A model generated the notes under the pieces. It saw only the letters and a list, made by a program, of their open reading frames with translations, made no database searches and was not told the DNA's origin. A DNA stretch of 64,000 bases from Artemisia argyi (lineage: Eukaryota > Streptophyta > Magnoliopsida > Asterales > Asteraceae), in the NCBI GenBank assembly GCA_030686995.1, contig CM060693.1, positions 111,564,228 through 111,628,227 on the forward strand, read 5' to 3'. Below are positions 45,226 through 56,904 of the stretch, in pieces; the first letter of the stretch is position 1, and each line of letters starts with the position of its first letter. Position numbers and translations under genes: made by a program.

Positions 45226-46098
45226 AGTTGTCACTTCTATTTCTTTGGAATGCTTTTCTTTCGTCTCATGATGATCTAGTGAATCTTCCTCGTCTCTTGA
45301 AGAACTTCTTGAATTCTCTTACGGCCATTGCATATTCTTCGTCTTCACTTTCGTCACTTGAATCATCATCATCGCTAGGTACCTTTTTGGCTTTTAGAGC
45401 AATGGATTTGGTTTGTTCTTTCTTGACTTTGACCGTTTCCGAATCTCTTCTTATGATTTCTTCATGAACCTTCAAGTTGCCAATTAGTTCATCTAGTGAT
45501 AACGTCATCAAGATCTTTGTTCTTCAATTGTCGTGACCTTAGCTCGCCGTTTTGGATGCAATGCCCTAAGATATTTCCTAACACAATTTTTACTAGAAAA
45601 TGTCTTATCAAGTGCTTTTAAACTTGTGATAATAGTGTTAAACTTAGCAAAAGCATTATCAATTGATTCCTCTTCCGGAATCGTAAATTGTTCATATTGT
45701 TGTACAAGAAGATCTATTTTATTATCTTTGACTTGGCTATTACCTTGGTGAGTAATTAGTAAAGAATCCCAAATTTCTTTGGCGGTTTTACACATAAAAA
45801 TTCTTTCATATTCTTTGCGTGGTAACGCATTATAAATGACCATTTTAGCCTCATTATTTTTTGCTAATTTCTTTTTCAAATCATCATTTTGTTATTCGAA
45901 AGAAACAATTTCATTCATTTTAGTTTTAATATTATATTGAATAGGAGGAAAATCACCAAATGTAATAATATGCCAAAGATCAAGATCTTTTGATTTCACA
46001 GACGTTTCGAATCTATTTTTCCAATATAAAAATCCATCACTTTCAAATAGTGGTGGTCTTTGCATAGATTGCCCTTCTAAATATTTTTCAGATTCCAT
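45226..46098 (-). pseudogene. gag: Gag of copia element B, frameshifted
   Basis: It starts at ATG 46098 (MESEKYLEGQSMQRPPLFES) and is read in three pieces (46098-45892, 45879-45508, 45511-45266). Copia Gag blocks are FLYWKNRFETSVKSKDLDLW, YNALPRKEYERIFMCKTAKE, IWDSLLITHQGNSQVKDNK and LVQQYEQFTIPEEESIDNAF. A Lys/Ser/Glu-rich segment leads to the zinc knuckle. A TAA at 45892 and one-base shifts near 45885 and 45510 interrupt it. The first ATG is 69 bases after the 5' LTR, a short leader. Confidence 0.8.
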
Positions 46099-46149
46099 AG
46101 ATCGTTACAAGTTTTAAAATACAATATATTTTAAAAATCTTGCTAGACG

Positions 46150-46166
46150 TGGCTCTTGATACCAAT
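46150..46166 (-). promoter_or_regulatory. Primer-binding site of element B
   Basis: The minus-strand sequence after the LTR is ATTGGTATCAAGAGCCACG. This is the copia-type initiator tRNA-Met site with one extra A, as in element A. Confidence 0.75.
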
Positions 46167-47458
46167 TGTGGAAAACAAGAAGGGGGCTTGAATAGTTTTA
46201 CGACTTTTTAATTCGTTGTAAAAGATAGTTTTAGTGTTTTCCTAGATTTTAAAAACTTAGATTCGATAATATGTGATCTCAAGTCTTGCACAATATGAAC
46301 AACAATCAATAAGTAATATATAACAATGATAAGTAATGAAATAAGTAAGAGATGGAAAGATCGAACCGCGAGACAAGAGATTTATAGTGGTTCGGCTACA
46401 AGGACACCTTCCTTGCCCTACTCCACTTCTCGAGCACCTAACTCGAGAGTTTTCTTCACTATATCAACAAGCTCCCTTATGGCGGAGAAAACCTTACACA
46501 CCAATTTACACACCAATATTCACACCACAACTTCTTCACACCTAAGTCACAACTTCTACACACCTTCTTCAAATCAATCTACTTCACAACTAACTACTCC
46601 ACACCTATCTTCTTCACATCAATCTAACTCCTAACGTTTCTTCTTCACACCAAGCTACTAACTAATCACACAATCTATATATCTAGCACAACTATCTACA
46701 AACAAATATTCACAAAAATCTTCACTAAGAATATGTAAATAATCTTGATGATGCACCAACAACTTGGATGTGGAGATCACAACAAGTTGTAATACTTCTT
46801 GTCTTGGGGTAAAGAAGTATTCTTCTCTTACACTTGAGAAGATGAAGATTGAATCACTTTGAAACAAAGAATTATACACTTATGATCAATGGATAAGAGA
46901 ATAGAGAAATGGATCTAGATCAGAAAGTTTAGAAGTGCAAAAGTTCTGAGGGATGAACCAGTATTTATAGGGGGGGAAATTACTGTTCTGGAGCGTGGCC
47001 GGTCCCCTTAATTAGTGGCCGGTCCCCTTAATGATTAAGGGGACCGCCTAAGGAATTAAGGGGGCTGCCCCTTCAGAACGTTGGTTTTTCTTGTCTTTTA
47101 GTGGGGAATAATTTTCTGGATAGAATTTGCCATTTTTGGTTGTAAATTTGAAATCATATATTTATAATGAATTAAACATATTCTTTTAATTCCAAAAGTA
47201 ATTTTGTAAAAGATATAAGATGTTCAATGCATTTTATAAAAATTCTAGTGATTAAAGAAATTTCCTTTGATCATGAAATATAATAAACCCTTTGTTTATT
47301 CATACCTTAAGTGATATGGAAGCAAAGACAAGTATTAAGCACTAAAAACTTGTTTACATCATAAGTTTTAGATTAATGAGTTTATGCTTTGTAATTATCA
47401 AAACATAGAGACATTGTTAATATGCTAACAATGTTTTAAAACATTATTTATGTCAACA
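46167..47458 (-). repeat. 5' LTR of copia element B
   Basis: This 1292-bp partner of 38573-39871 has the palindromic module at 46996-47070 and a TATA box (minus) at 46962-46969. Differences from the 3' LTR are scattered and include a small deletion before 46943 (GGTGAGAAAA is missing). Confidence 0.9.
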
Positions 47459-47463
47459 GAATC

Positions 47464-49370
47464 CTCTTTGTTGCTGTAGGGTTAACATCAATTGTGGCAT
47501 CAAGGTTGTTGGTTGTAGGCCCAAACTCAGTATCATAAGAAGCTGAGTGAAACAGGCCAGGCTGGGGCTGATAATTACCAAGATCAGAAGGATTTGGAAA
47601 TCTTGTAAAGGGCTTCTCCAAGTCTGTAGATGCTTCAGTAGAAATGGGAGAGTTTGCATCATGAGTATCAGCAGCTTTGAACTTATCAGTGGGAATAGGT
47701 GTGCCTTCAGTAGAATTGTCAGCAGCATCCTTGTTTCCACTGACTGCTTGTGCTGATTGGTTTAGGATGGCTTCAATCTCTTATGTAACCTTGTCATTGA
47801 GTCTCTGAGCTTCTTGTGTAGCAGCATGTTCTTGCTTTTTAAGTCTAGCAAGATCTTCTGCATAATGTGACTCATCACCTTGTTCAGCAGCAGAATGATT
47901 CCCTACAAAATTGTTAGGTGGAAAAGAAGGTACAACAATGGTATGTTCTTCTGGCTCAGAGTCACATTCTGAGTCATCATCCATGGAACCTACAGGGTTA
48001 GAAATTGGATCTTTGGTACCTGCATTAGGATTAGAAGCATGTCTAGTATAACCCAAATAATCAGTCAAATAATCTAGGTCAAAATACCAAGAATGGCCTT
48101 GTCCCTGAGTATTAGGCTGATCTTCAAGAAATCTTAGGTTAAGGGTCTCCTCTATCCTTTTGGCATTCTGATTATAAACCCTATAGGCCTTGCTATGAGC
48201 TAAATAACCCACAATGTATCCCTCATCAGCTTTCCCATCAAACTTACCGAGTGTATCAGCAGTATTTAAAATAGTCACTTTGCAACCAAAAGGCTTAAGG
48301 TAATGAATGTCTAGAACTTTCTCAGTGAGAAGTTCATAAGGTGTCTTGACATGATGTCTAGTGATGGATACCCTGTTCAAGACATAGCAAGCAGTGCTTA
48401 CTGCTTCAGTCCAAAACATAGTGGGTAATTTAGAGTCTGCAAGCATAGATCTTGCTGCCTCAATTAAGGTTCTATTTTTCCTTTCAGCAACCTCATTTTG
48501 TTGTGGGGTTCTTGGAGTACTATAGTCCCTTCTAATCCCCTTAGACTTACAAAATTCTATGAAAACAACATTTTTGAATTCTGTCACATTGTCACACCTA
48601 ATGCCTTTAACCTTTTTATTAAGTTGGTTTTCAATTAAAATGATGAATTCTTTCAAAATAGGAGTTGTTTCATCTTTTGTTTTTAGAAAGAATACCCAGC
48701 AAAACCTGCTATAGTCATCTGTGATAACCAGGCAGAAGTACTTATGATCAATACTTCTTATAGGAGTTGGACCAAAGAGATCCATGTGCAGCAACTGAAG
48801 AGGTTCTGAAATGGTGCTCACAACTTTTATGGCTTTGTAAGAGGCTCTGTGTTGCTTTCCCTTGTTGTAAGCAATACAATTGTGTTCATTGGTGAAGAGT
48901 TTAGAAGGAAGGCCCTGAACAAGACCAAGTTTAGACAACTTGTTGATAGCCTTATAATTAACATGAGCCATTCTCCTGTGCCACTTGGTAGATTCATCCT
49001 GGGAAGCTTTGGCCACCAAACATGTTAGATCACCTTCTGGCTTGACATCATTCAGATTGAATATGTACAAGTTGAAGGTTCTAGGAACTCTCAGCAAAAC
49101 AGTTATATCTTCTGGAAGTTTGAAGTCCTTGGAGAGCACAAGACATTCATCTTCAGAGAAGAAAACCTTATTCTTAGTGTCACAAATTTGTGATACAGAG
49201 AATAGATTAAAATGCTCCAGTTTCTTTACATAATAAACATTTTCAAAATCTAACAAAGGTGTCTTAATAGTTCCTTTCCCAGTAATTTTGCCATCTCCAC
49301 CACCAAAAGTTACACTGCCTCCTCCTTCTATGGGCACAAAGTCATTCATCTTGTCCTTGTTCCCTGGCAT
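47464..49370 (-). pseudogene. pol: Protease end and integrase of copia element C
   Basis: From 49370 the frame reads MPGNKDKMNDFV, the end of the protease active-site region (VDSGCSR lies just upstream, near 49380-49400). It continues through GAG-pre-integrase (LFSVSQICDTKNKVFF). The HHCC finger has lost a ligand: HNCIAYNKGKQH has Tyr where Cys is expected. The core has ITDDYSRFCWVFFLKTKDE and RCDNVTEFKN (Gly to Val) and RTPQQNEVAERKNRTL (Gly to Glu), so the Asp and Glu residues remain. A Ser/Glu-rich linker ends in TAA at 47779-47781, but reading continues to TKRI at 47464, where B is inserted. The continuation HNDHPFSKIIGEIVF lies at 38567 on the other side. Confidence 0.8.
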
Positions 49371-51475
49371 ACTTCTCGAACAACCACTATCAACAATACC
49401 TACTTCAGTACTTTTTAAAGGATGATCCTACAATAACAACAAAAATATACAAAAGTTAGTACACATTAGAGACTCAAGGCATTGCTGACTTGAGCCTGCC
49501 TTGTGGATCATTAGAGATAGGCCATGTAGATGTTTTAGATCCACCATTGTTCTTGGGCCTGTAATGCAATTTAGGTCCCTTCTTTGTCCAAGAACAACCT
49601 GCTGAGGGCTTCACAGCAGTTTCCTAATACCCTCCACCATAATACATTGAGTCAAAGTTATTAGGCCAATAACCATTAGAAAAGAAAGAACTAGTGGGTC
49701 GAACATAAGGTCTAGTACTGGTTCTTCTCCATGAAGAATGTGGTTCAGTAGAATTGGATTTCTGCTGATGTAGAATAAAAGAGGGTATATTATTAACATT
49801 CTTCCACATTTACCTAGGTTTCCTTTGACTAAAACATACACCCATTCTTTGCTCATGAAAAGTACAATCCTTAATCAAATGAGATTTACTTCCACACACA
49901 AAACATTTCTTCTTTTTAGAAGATTTATTCAAACTGAAGGAAGTTCCATAACATGAAAAAGCATTCAAACCACAATGATTAACAGAATTGTTTTTAACAG
50001 AACTAGAAATATTGTTTTGCAAATAATTAAAACACAAGTCTTCAGTAGAAACTGTCTTGGTATCAGCAACAACTCTAGAAGGCTTGTGGGGAGTCTTGGG
50101 TGATGTCTTTGGTGTGGTCTAGAAAGTGGTCTTGGGAGTGTTCTTGGGCAGGTCTGACTTCTCACTTGAATCACAACTGGCAAATGAGGTAGACCCTTCA
50201 TTTGAAGACTTGTCACTGTCACAACAAGAGACAAAGTCAGTAGATTTAATAATAGGGTCTGGCAAGTCACTTGACTTTTTTCCATAGAGATGGTGTGATC
50301 CATCAAAGTCAATAGGTATGGACAGGTCTATAGGCATATGTTCCCCTCTTATAGGTCCAGGAACAGCATTCATTCCCCCTTCCTTAACAAATTTAACAGG
50401 TGTTTGATAAGCTAAGGCTGGTTCAGGGTCAAAAACACTAAACATATCAGGATAAGTTAACTCTTCAGGATCTATATATTTCTCATATCCTAATGCTTTT
50501 CTAGACCTAACAGATTGGCGACCATCAATCAATTTATTCAAATTAGATGCTCCTTCCTGCCATTTCATACGACCAGCTATCTCTTTATCTAACTTAACTT
50601 GTAATTCTTGTTTTTCCTTTTCTACATCTGATTTCTCTTTTTTAGTACGTCTTAAGTCTATCTTAGCACATTCTAAATCACTTTCTAGAACTCTTATCTT
50701 TTCATCATATTTAACTTGATTCTTTTGAAACCAAACTTTCTGTTTCTCTAAAGTTTTTAAAGCCTTTTTATAGGCCTCTACTTCAATATAACACTCATTG
50801 TACTTAGGTTTCAATTCATCAAATTCTTGTTTAAGTTCATTGTATCTTACACTACATCCAAACACACAATTGTGTACCTGAGAGATTCCCATCAAGGAGA
50901 CTTGTTCCTTCTTGTCCTCTGAAGGTGAGTATGCTAGCAGATTCACTTGTGTAGAAATAGAAGCTTCCTCTTCAGCAGGTTCATGTTCAGCCCAATCAAT
51001 CTGGTGATCCAGAGTCACCAAAGCCTTTGAAGGTGTAGCCTTATAAGTCCCTGATTCCAATAGATATGAGCCATATCTAACTTCATCACCAGACTTCCTT
51101 TCCTTGCATTCTCTTGAAAAATGGCCCACTTGACCACAAGTGTAGCATTTAACCTTCCTTCTGTCAAACCTTGCTGCCTCTCTTCCATTAAAACCAAACT
51201 TTCTTCCAGACTTAGTCTCAAACCTCTTAATGTTCATAGAAATCGTTGCTAGCTGCCAGTTCAAGTGCATCTCCTCCATCTCCAATGGATCCACCTGTTC
51301 AAAATCCTCATAAGCAAGAAACTGCTGATGTTTATATTCAGCCACAAATGAATGAACAATATCATCCAATACAGTACTAGATTTTGATTTAGGAGCTGAT
51401 TTTGTCTGGGTTTGAGAAGATGCTCCTGAGGTGTATCTCCCCAATACACCAATGCACTTAGTTCAGTTGACACTT
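49371..51475 (-). pseudogene. gag: Gag C-terminal part and knuckles of copia element C
   Basis: The readable protein starts abruptly near 51475 (VSTELSALVYWGD), in the middle of a copia Gag; about 200 N-terminal codons are gone. The frame of 441 codons (51444-50119) holds the knuckle CYTCGQVGHFSREC at residues 100-113 and a long coiled coil from about 200 to 310 (RYNELKQEFDELKPKYNECY, KKALKTLEKQKVWFQKNQVK). Acidic Ser-rich sequence follows. A second knuckle CFVCGSKSHLIKDC lies in 50037-49810, after a shift near 50115. A Trp/Tyr/Asn-rich basic region (49856-49611) leads to the protease. Confidence 0.75.
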
Positions 51476-53165
51476 CCCACGCAATGTAAAACTCTAATTG
51501 GCATATATGTCCTTTGTCAAATGTTCACTGACTTTGATTGAACATGCAAAAAGAGAATCACGCCAACGAGAATTACTGAGGGTGAAAGTTTGAGCTCACT
51601 AAAGAGTGTTATTTAACTGAAGTTATCCCATTTTTTAAACTAATCAAAGAACACATCAAGGGCCTAAGACAGTCCCTTGCCGGTGAATTGAAAGAAATGA
51701 AAGAAGTGTTTAAAAACATTTAAAATAAGGGAAAACAAACTGCAATAGATCATCAATATAGTGAGATTGCAAGGAAAATATCCTTATCATGAATGACAAT
51801 TTGATTGCTAAATGTATTGCTCAAGATGTGTTCTACACTGCTACTGATTCTACGTTAAATGCTTGTCAATTTCATGAAATGTCTATTGCTTTGAATGTTC
51901 TCCAAAATCGTGTTGTTGAACTTGAAGGGGAGAATTTGAAACTGCAAGAAAAAATTCAAAATGACGATCATGACAACATGATCAAGCACTTTTCTAAACT
52001 TGAAGTTGACAATCTTAATCTACAATTAAAATATCAACATTTAGAAGAAAGGATTAAAATATCAAAGGTCAAGACATCTTCTGATGTTCCTGAATTTGAT
52101 ACATATTTTGAATTGGCTAAAAGGGATGAAAAAATTCAAGCTCACACTAACACGATTCGGAAATTGAGGGTTCAAATTGCCCAATTGAAATCTTCCATGA
52201 ATGATGTGATCGACACCCATAAACCATAGTCTGTAGATTCACAGAATTTCCAACTTCAAAACATGATCAATAAACTCAAATATGAAAATGAATGTTTTCA
52301 GGCTGAAAATTCGAAGGCTGAAAATTCGAAAGTTAAACAACATTACAAAGAGTTATATGATTCAATTAAGATCACTCGTGATAAAACCAGTGAAAAGATA
52401 ACTTCTTTGCTAAATGAAATTGAGAATCTAAAGACTAGGGTGAATGGGAAAATGCCGGTCATCTCAAGTGACAAATCAATGGTATGTGAATGTAAAAAAT
52501 ATGCATGTGAGGCTGTGTACATACCGCTTCCCCTTAGGAACAATGAGTTAGTCCATAGTGATTACCTCAGACATCTTAAGAATTGCCTTAACATGACCCG
52601 TGAGACCATTGAAGAAGATAAAATGGCGAGAACATCTGATAACACATTATCAGACATTGGTTTTCTCACCAAACAGTCACAAGAATTGTTAGAATATGCC
52701 ATAGGTACATGCTCCAAAAGTCTCAACATGCAAGATACAAAAGTCACATCCTCATCTAAGAGTTTGAAAAAGCATGTTACCTTTGATATACTGTTGGCTA
52801 GTTCTGATCATAGCACATCACCACCTAGAAACCAAAAAACTATGCAACAATCTAATGTTCCCATCATCAATTCTACAAGAGTAAGAAATGACACTAAAGC
52901 TAGCGGGTCAAAGCCTAGAGGAAATACAAGGAATGACAGGTCTTTGCCAGCTAAAAGTGCTCAAGGGAAGAAAGTAGAAGACCACCTTAGGAATGATAAG
53001 ATTGACCTGAGTGAAAAGAATCGTGTTGATTCTAGTGTTTGCGATAAGCGTACTATAATTAATTCGAATTCTAATGACACTTGTAAGACTTGTAATGATT
53101 GTTTAATTTCTGGTAATCTTGATGATTGTGGTGTGTCATCTTTGCAATCCTCTTACAAATCCTGA
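51476..53165 (+). pseudogene. Linker of element A polyprotein, resumed after C
   Basis: Sequence from about 51476 no longer reads as C but, on the plus strand, as the A linker (FELTKECYLTEVIPFFKLIK near 51590). After a shift at about 51785 one frame holds from 51789 to 53165, broken by TAG at 52227-52229 and TGA at 53163-53165. Blocks are KCIAQDVFYTATDSTLNACQ, NDDHDNMIKHFSKLEVDNLN, QHYKELYDSIKITRDK and QELLEYAIGTCSKSLN. It is Lys/Glu/Asn-rich and coiled-coil-like throughout, with a tandem AENSKAENSKV near 52310. No enzyme motif is present. Confidence 0.7.
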
Positions 53166-53725
53166 GTTATGTTAGCTAAGACACATAAACTGGAAAACCA
53201 TACTTGGAAAGCTACAAGAAAGGTGTTTACCAATATAGGATATCAGTGGAAACCCACTGGAAGAAAATTCACTTTAGGAAGCCAGTGTCCACTAACAAGA
53301 ATACCATATCCTAAATATTTAGCGATTAAGAAATGGAAGGCAACTGGTAGGAAATTCCCTTTAGTGACTCAATGCCTTGATAATAAGTCAGTTGCACCCA
53401 CTAGTATCGTTTCCTCTAAGGAAGCCATTGTAAACACTAATCCTGTCTCTGTTAAGTATGATTGTGCTAACCAATTGGATCCCAATTACACTTGGGGATC
53501 CATGTTTTTCAGTTATCCATATGTGTCTGGTTTCAAATGCAGGTCGTACAAATCGTCGTGTGGTATTTGCACTCAGGCTGCTCAAAACATATGACTGGGG
53601 ATCGCTCTTGGCTCAGAAATTTCGTGAAAAAGTTTATCAGGAAAGTCAGATTTGGAAACGACCATTTTGGAGCCATTATGGGGTTTGGTGATTATGTGTT
53701 CGGTGACAGTGTAATTTCTTGATTC
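53166..53725 (+). pseudogene. Protease region of element A, catalytic Asp lost
   Basis: 53169-53594 continues the linker with three variants of WKATGRKF (WKATRKVF, WKPTGRKF, WKATGRKF). After a shift near 53560 another frame gives the copia protease site as YLHSGCSKHMTGDRSWLRNF. The codon at 53570-53572 is CAC (His) where DSGCS requires GAC (Asp), so the aspartic protease would be dead even without the frameshift. NDHFGAIMGFGDYVFGDSVIS runs to TGA at 53720. Confidence 0.75.
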
Positions 53726-53731
53726 TACTAT

Positions 53732-55703
53732 GTGGAAGGACTTGGGCATAATATATTCTCTGTTGGTCAATTTTGTGACTCTGATCTCGAAGTGGCCTTC
53801 AGAAAGCACACATGTTTTGTTAGAGAATTGGATGGAATTGATCTTCTTAAAGGAAGTCGTGGCACTAATTTGTATACTATCTCTATCGAAGACATTATGC
53901 AGTCCTCTCCAATTTGTTTGCTCTCTAAGGCCTCTAAGAACAAATCGTGGTTATGGCACCGTCATTTGAACCACTTGAACTTCGGAACCATTAATGAACT
54001 CTCTCGAAAAAGATCTTGTTCAATGCACGCCAAGATTGAAGTATGAAAAAGATCATCTTTGCACAGCATGTCAATTGGGTAAAAGCAAGAAACACACTCA
54101 CAAATCGAAATACGCCAATTCCAACACTGAAGTTTTCCATACCCTTCACATGGATCTGTGCGGACCCATGAGAATGCAGAGCTTCAATGGGAAAAGATAT
54201 ATTCTTGTAATTGTCGATGATTACTCACAATTTACATGGGTGAAGTTTTTAAGATCCAAGGATGAAACTCCCGAAATCATCATCAAAATCATCAAACAAC
54301 TGCAAGTAAGGCTTAACAAGACCGTTAGAATAATTTGCACTGATAATGGAACAGAGTTTGTCAATCAACTACTCACCCAGTTTTATGAAAGCATCGTCAT
54401 CAGTCATCAAAAGAGTATTCCTCGAACACCCCAACAAAATGGAGTTGTTGAAAGATGAAATTGTACACTAGTTGAAGCTGCTCGCACTATGATGATGTTC
54501 TCTAAAACACAATTGTTTCTATGGGTTGAAGCTATTGCTGCTGCATGTTACACTTAAAACCTGTCGTTGATACACCCTTTCCACAATAAGACACCTTATG
54601 AGCTGGTGCATCTCAAAAAGCCTGATCTCTCCTTTCTTCGTGTGTTTGGGGCTCTGTGTTATCCAACTAACGATAGTGAAGACTTAGGGAAGCTCAAGGC
54701 TAAGGCTGATATTGGGGTATTCGTTGGATATGCGCCAGATCAAAAGGGGTACCGAATCTACAATAAGAGAACCCGACAAATCATGGAAACGATCCATGTC
54801 ATGTTTGATGAGCTGACAGAGCATACGGCTTCAGGACACACCAGTTCTGGACCCTCACCAAATCTTTTATCTCCTGGACCAATTAGTTCAGGACTTGTAC
54901 AGAATACCAACCCTGTCACTCCTTATGTTCCTCCCTCTTGTGAAGAATTGAAGCAGTTATTTGACCCTATTTTTGATGAGTACTTAGAGCCATTGCAACC
55001 TCACGAACCTGAACAACAGGCTACGGATCCTAATGGTATGGCTGTAGATGCCCCTCATCCCACTAACAGTCCATCTACCTCCATCTCCTTAGATCTGGAT
55101 GCTCCAGAATGTAGCAACCCTCAACATGAGTCTAATGTACAATCATCTTCTGAACATCAAGGAATGACAGCTGAAAACTCATGTGAAGTTAATCCGTTTG
55201 CTCCACCTGAAGATGAACTATTTGAAAATGTTTTTGCTCCTGAATCCTCCAATGAAGCATCATCCTCAGGAGAATCCAACAATGCTATATCGGTCCACAA
55301 CCCTCAACCCCACGAATATCTCAGAAAATGGACAATTGATCTCCATATTGACAACATCATAGGAAATCCCTCATGACCTGTGTCCACCAGAAAACAACTT
55401 GCCACTGATGCCTTGTGGTGCTTATTCAATTCCGTGTTATTCAAAATCAAACCCAAAGACTTCAAGGATGCGTTAACTAAAGTGTCCTGGTTCACTGCTA
55501 TGCAAGAAGAAATCCATGAGTTTGATCATCTTGATGTATGGGAATTAGTACCTCCACCTGAATGCGCAATGATCATTGCTCTCAAGTGGATCTTCAAAGT
55601 AAAACTTGACGAGCATGGTGATGTATTGAAAAACAAGGCACGGCTAGTTACTAAAGGTTACAGTCAACAAGAGGGTATTGACTTTAAAGAATCGTTTGCA
55701 CCA
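53732..55703 (+). pseudogene. pol: Integrase and RT N-terminus of element A
   Basis: 53732-54046 is the GAG-pre-integrase part (LGHNIFSVGQFCDSDLEVAF, WLWHRHLNHLNFGTINEL). After a shift near 54000 one frame runs to 55703. It holds HLCTACQLGKSKKHTH (zinc-finger Cys pair), VIVDDYSQFTWVKFLRSKDE (Asp), ICTDNGTEFVN (Asp) and RTPQQNGVVER (Glu). Stops are TGA 54456-54458, TAA 54555-54557 and TGA 55374-55376, each one C-to-T step from Arg, Gln and Arg. A Pro/Ser/Glu-rich linker precedes the RT start (WFTAMQEEIHEFDHLDVWEL, LKWIFKVKLDEHGDVLKNKA). Solo LTR G cuts the frame in KESFAP. Confidence 0.85.
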
Positions 55704-56663
55704 TGATGCGTGGGAATCGCAACAGGCTTTACCTCTCGAGGGATCTCGAGAAGCTTACAACCCCCACCAGGCAGTGTACCTGATCGTTGTAGTATAGTAT
55801 AGTGACAAGTACCGGGGGATTGATCGTTCAGCTTAGGAATAGTGTCGCTAGGATTAGAAAGCCTAAATTACTAGTTCTAAAGATGAGGAATGATTATTTC
55901 TGTATTTTTTATATTTTATGAAAGCAAGTAAAATCTCGGGTTTTGGAAGAGTGGGCGGAATTAGTATCTATTCAACTAACCCAAAACTAAGATACAATCA
56001 AAATAAAATACTAAAAATGAAATTAAACTAATTTATACTAAGGTTGTGAGCAGTAATTGGAGAAAATGTGTTTACTTAGATTTCACTACTCCCTAGATAT
56101 CTTTTACACGTTAATTACTTGTTATAATTGCATGGATGACGGATTGTATTCCTTAATACCATTCATGGGGTGGCATACATAACTCCCCAATTCTATGAGC
56201 TCTTATCTCCTCCTACACCATGCCCAGGACAACTATAGGGATTGTAAACAGTGGCTCATGCATTAAATACAACCAATAAAGACCTAGTACGCCTCGGTTC
56301 ATGTTTCTTAAGACGTTCAAGCATGTTACCATTTGGAGATCTGCCAGTTTTCTTAAGCCTAACATATAAATCATTCATCCACAACAAGAATAAACAAGTA
56401 ATCAACACATAATCAATATCTAGGTTTCATTAGATCTAAGCAAACACAAGAGAGATCTAGCCTAGCATAATGGAATTAAGATAAGAACATGATATAGACA
56501 ACCAACACATAGACATATTGATTGAATTAGAAGAACACTTATCTCAATTACAATGCAAGGTATCAAGGGTTTGGAACCCTTGAAAAACCTGTAAAAGTTG
56601 CACCAAATTCGTCTTTAGGGTTTCTCCAAAACTTCTCTCTTTAAATGTGAAAAACTAGAAAAC

Positions 56664-56671
56664 TATATATA
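56664..56671 (-). promoter_or_regulatory. TATA box of solo LTR G
   Basis: TATATATAG on the minus strand, followed by a leader with AAACCCTAAAGACG near 56610. It lies just downstream of the TGACGCCGTCA array, giving enhancer-TATA order. Confidence 0.5.
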
Positions 56672-56683
56672 GGAAAATAAGGC

Positions 56684-56904
56684 TGACGGCGTCCAGACAA
56701 CAATGTGACGCCGTCACCTCGCTGCCAAATACTTCCTCGGATGGCCTTGATCTACTTCTGACGCCCTGTGTGACGCCGTCATCAACAACGGATTTTTATT
56801 CTTGGGCTTTTGACGCCGTCAGGAACACTCTTGACGCCTTCATGAACTACGGATTTTAATTCTTGATGTTTGACGCCGTCATGGCATTACTCTTGACGCC
56901 GTCA
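56684..56904. repeat. TGACGCCGTCA array in the U3 of solo LTR G
   Basis: Five perfect copies start at 56706, 56771, 56811, 56871 and 56894. Variants are at 56684 (TGACGGCGTCC, opposite sense), 56759 (TGACGCCCTG) and 56832 (TGACGCCTTCA). From 56771 they form a tandem unit of about 61 bp with ACGGATTTT(T/A)ATTCTTG between. TGACG is the core recognised by plant TGA-type bZIP factors (as-1 motif). The array is directly upstream of the minus-strand TATA box. Confidence 0.85.

Larger units (their letters stand above)
38573..47458 (-). mobile_element. Copia element B, TSD GAATC, with extra 3' ORF
   Basis: This 8.9-kb minus-strand element splits pol of C. It is flanked by GAATC at 38568-38572 and 47459-47463. 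LTRs are 46167-47458 (5') and 38573-39871 (3'); read on the minus strand they begin TGTTGACATAAA and end GTTTTCCACA. Order: primer-binding site, gag with CCHC, protease, integrase, RT, RNase H (ends 41997), then a 2.1-kb region with an internal promoter-like module and a small ORF, then a polypurine tract and the 3' LTR. The LTRs differ by several percent, so B is older than E. Stops and frameshifts make it inactive. Confidence 0.9.
30665..51475 (-). mobile_element. Copia element C (minus), 5'-truncated, contains B
   Basis: In transcription order from high to low coordinates, gag begins abruptly near 51475, then come zinc knuckles, protease/integrase (49370-47464), element B inserted at 38573-47458, RT and RNase H (38567-36921), a block with an opposite-strand ORF (35760-36640), a long extra ORF (35435-31915), a repeat-rich 3' region and the 3' LTR (30665-31050). 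No 5' LTR, primer-binding site or Gag N-terminus is found, so the 5' end was lost. A TSD therefore cannot be tested. The large size, copia domain order and extra coding space after RNase H resemble Sireviruses, or a related Asteraceae copia lineage. The right boundary is uncertain by about 10-20 bases. Confidence 0.75.
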
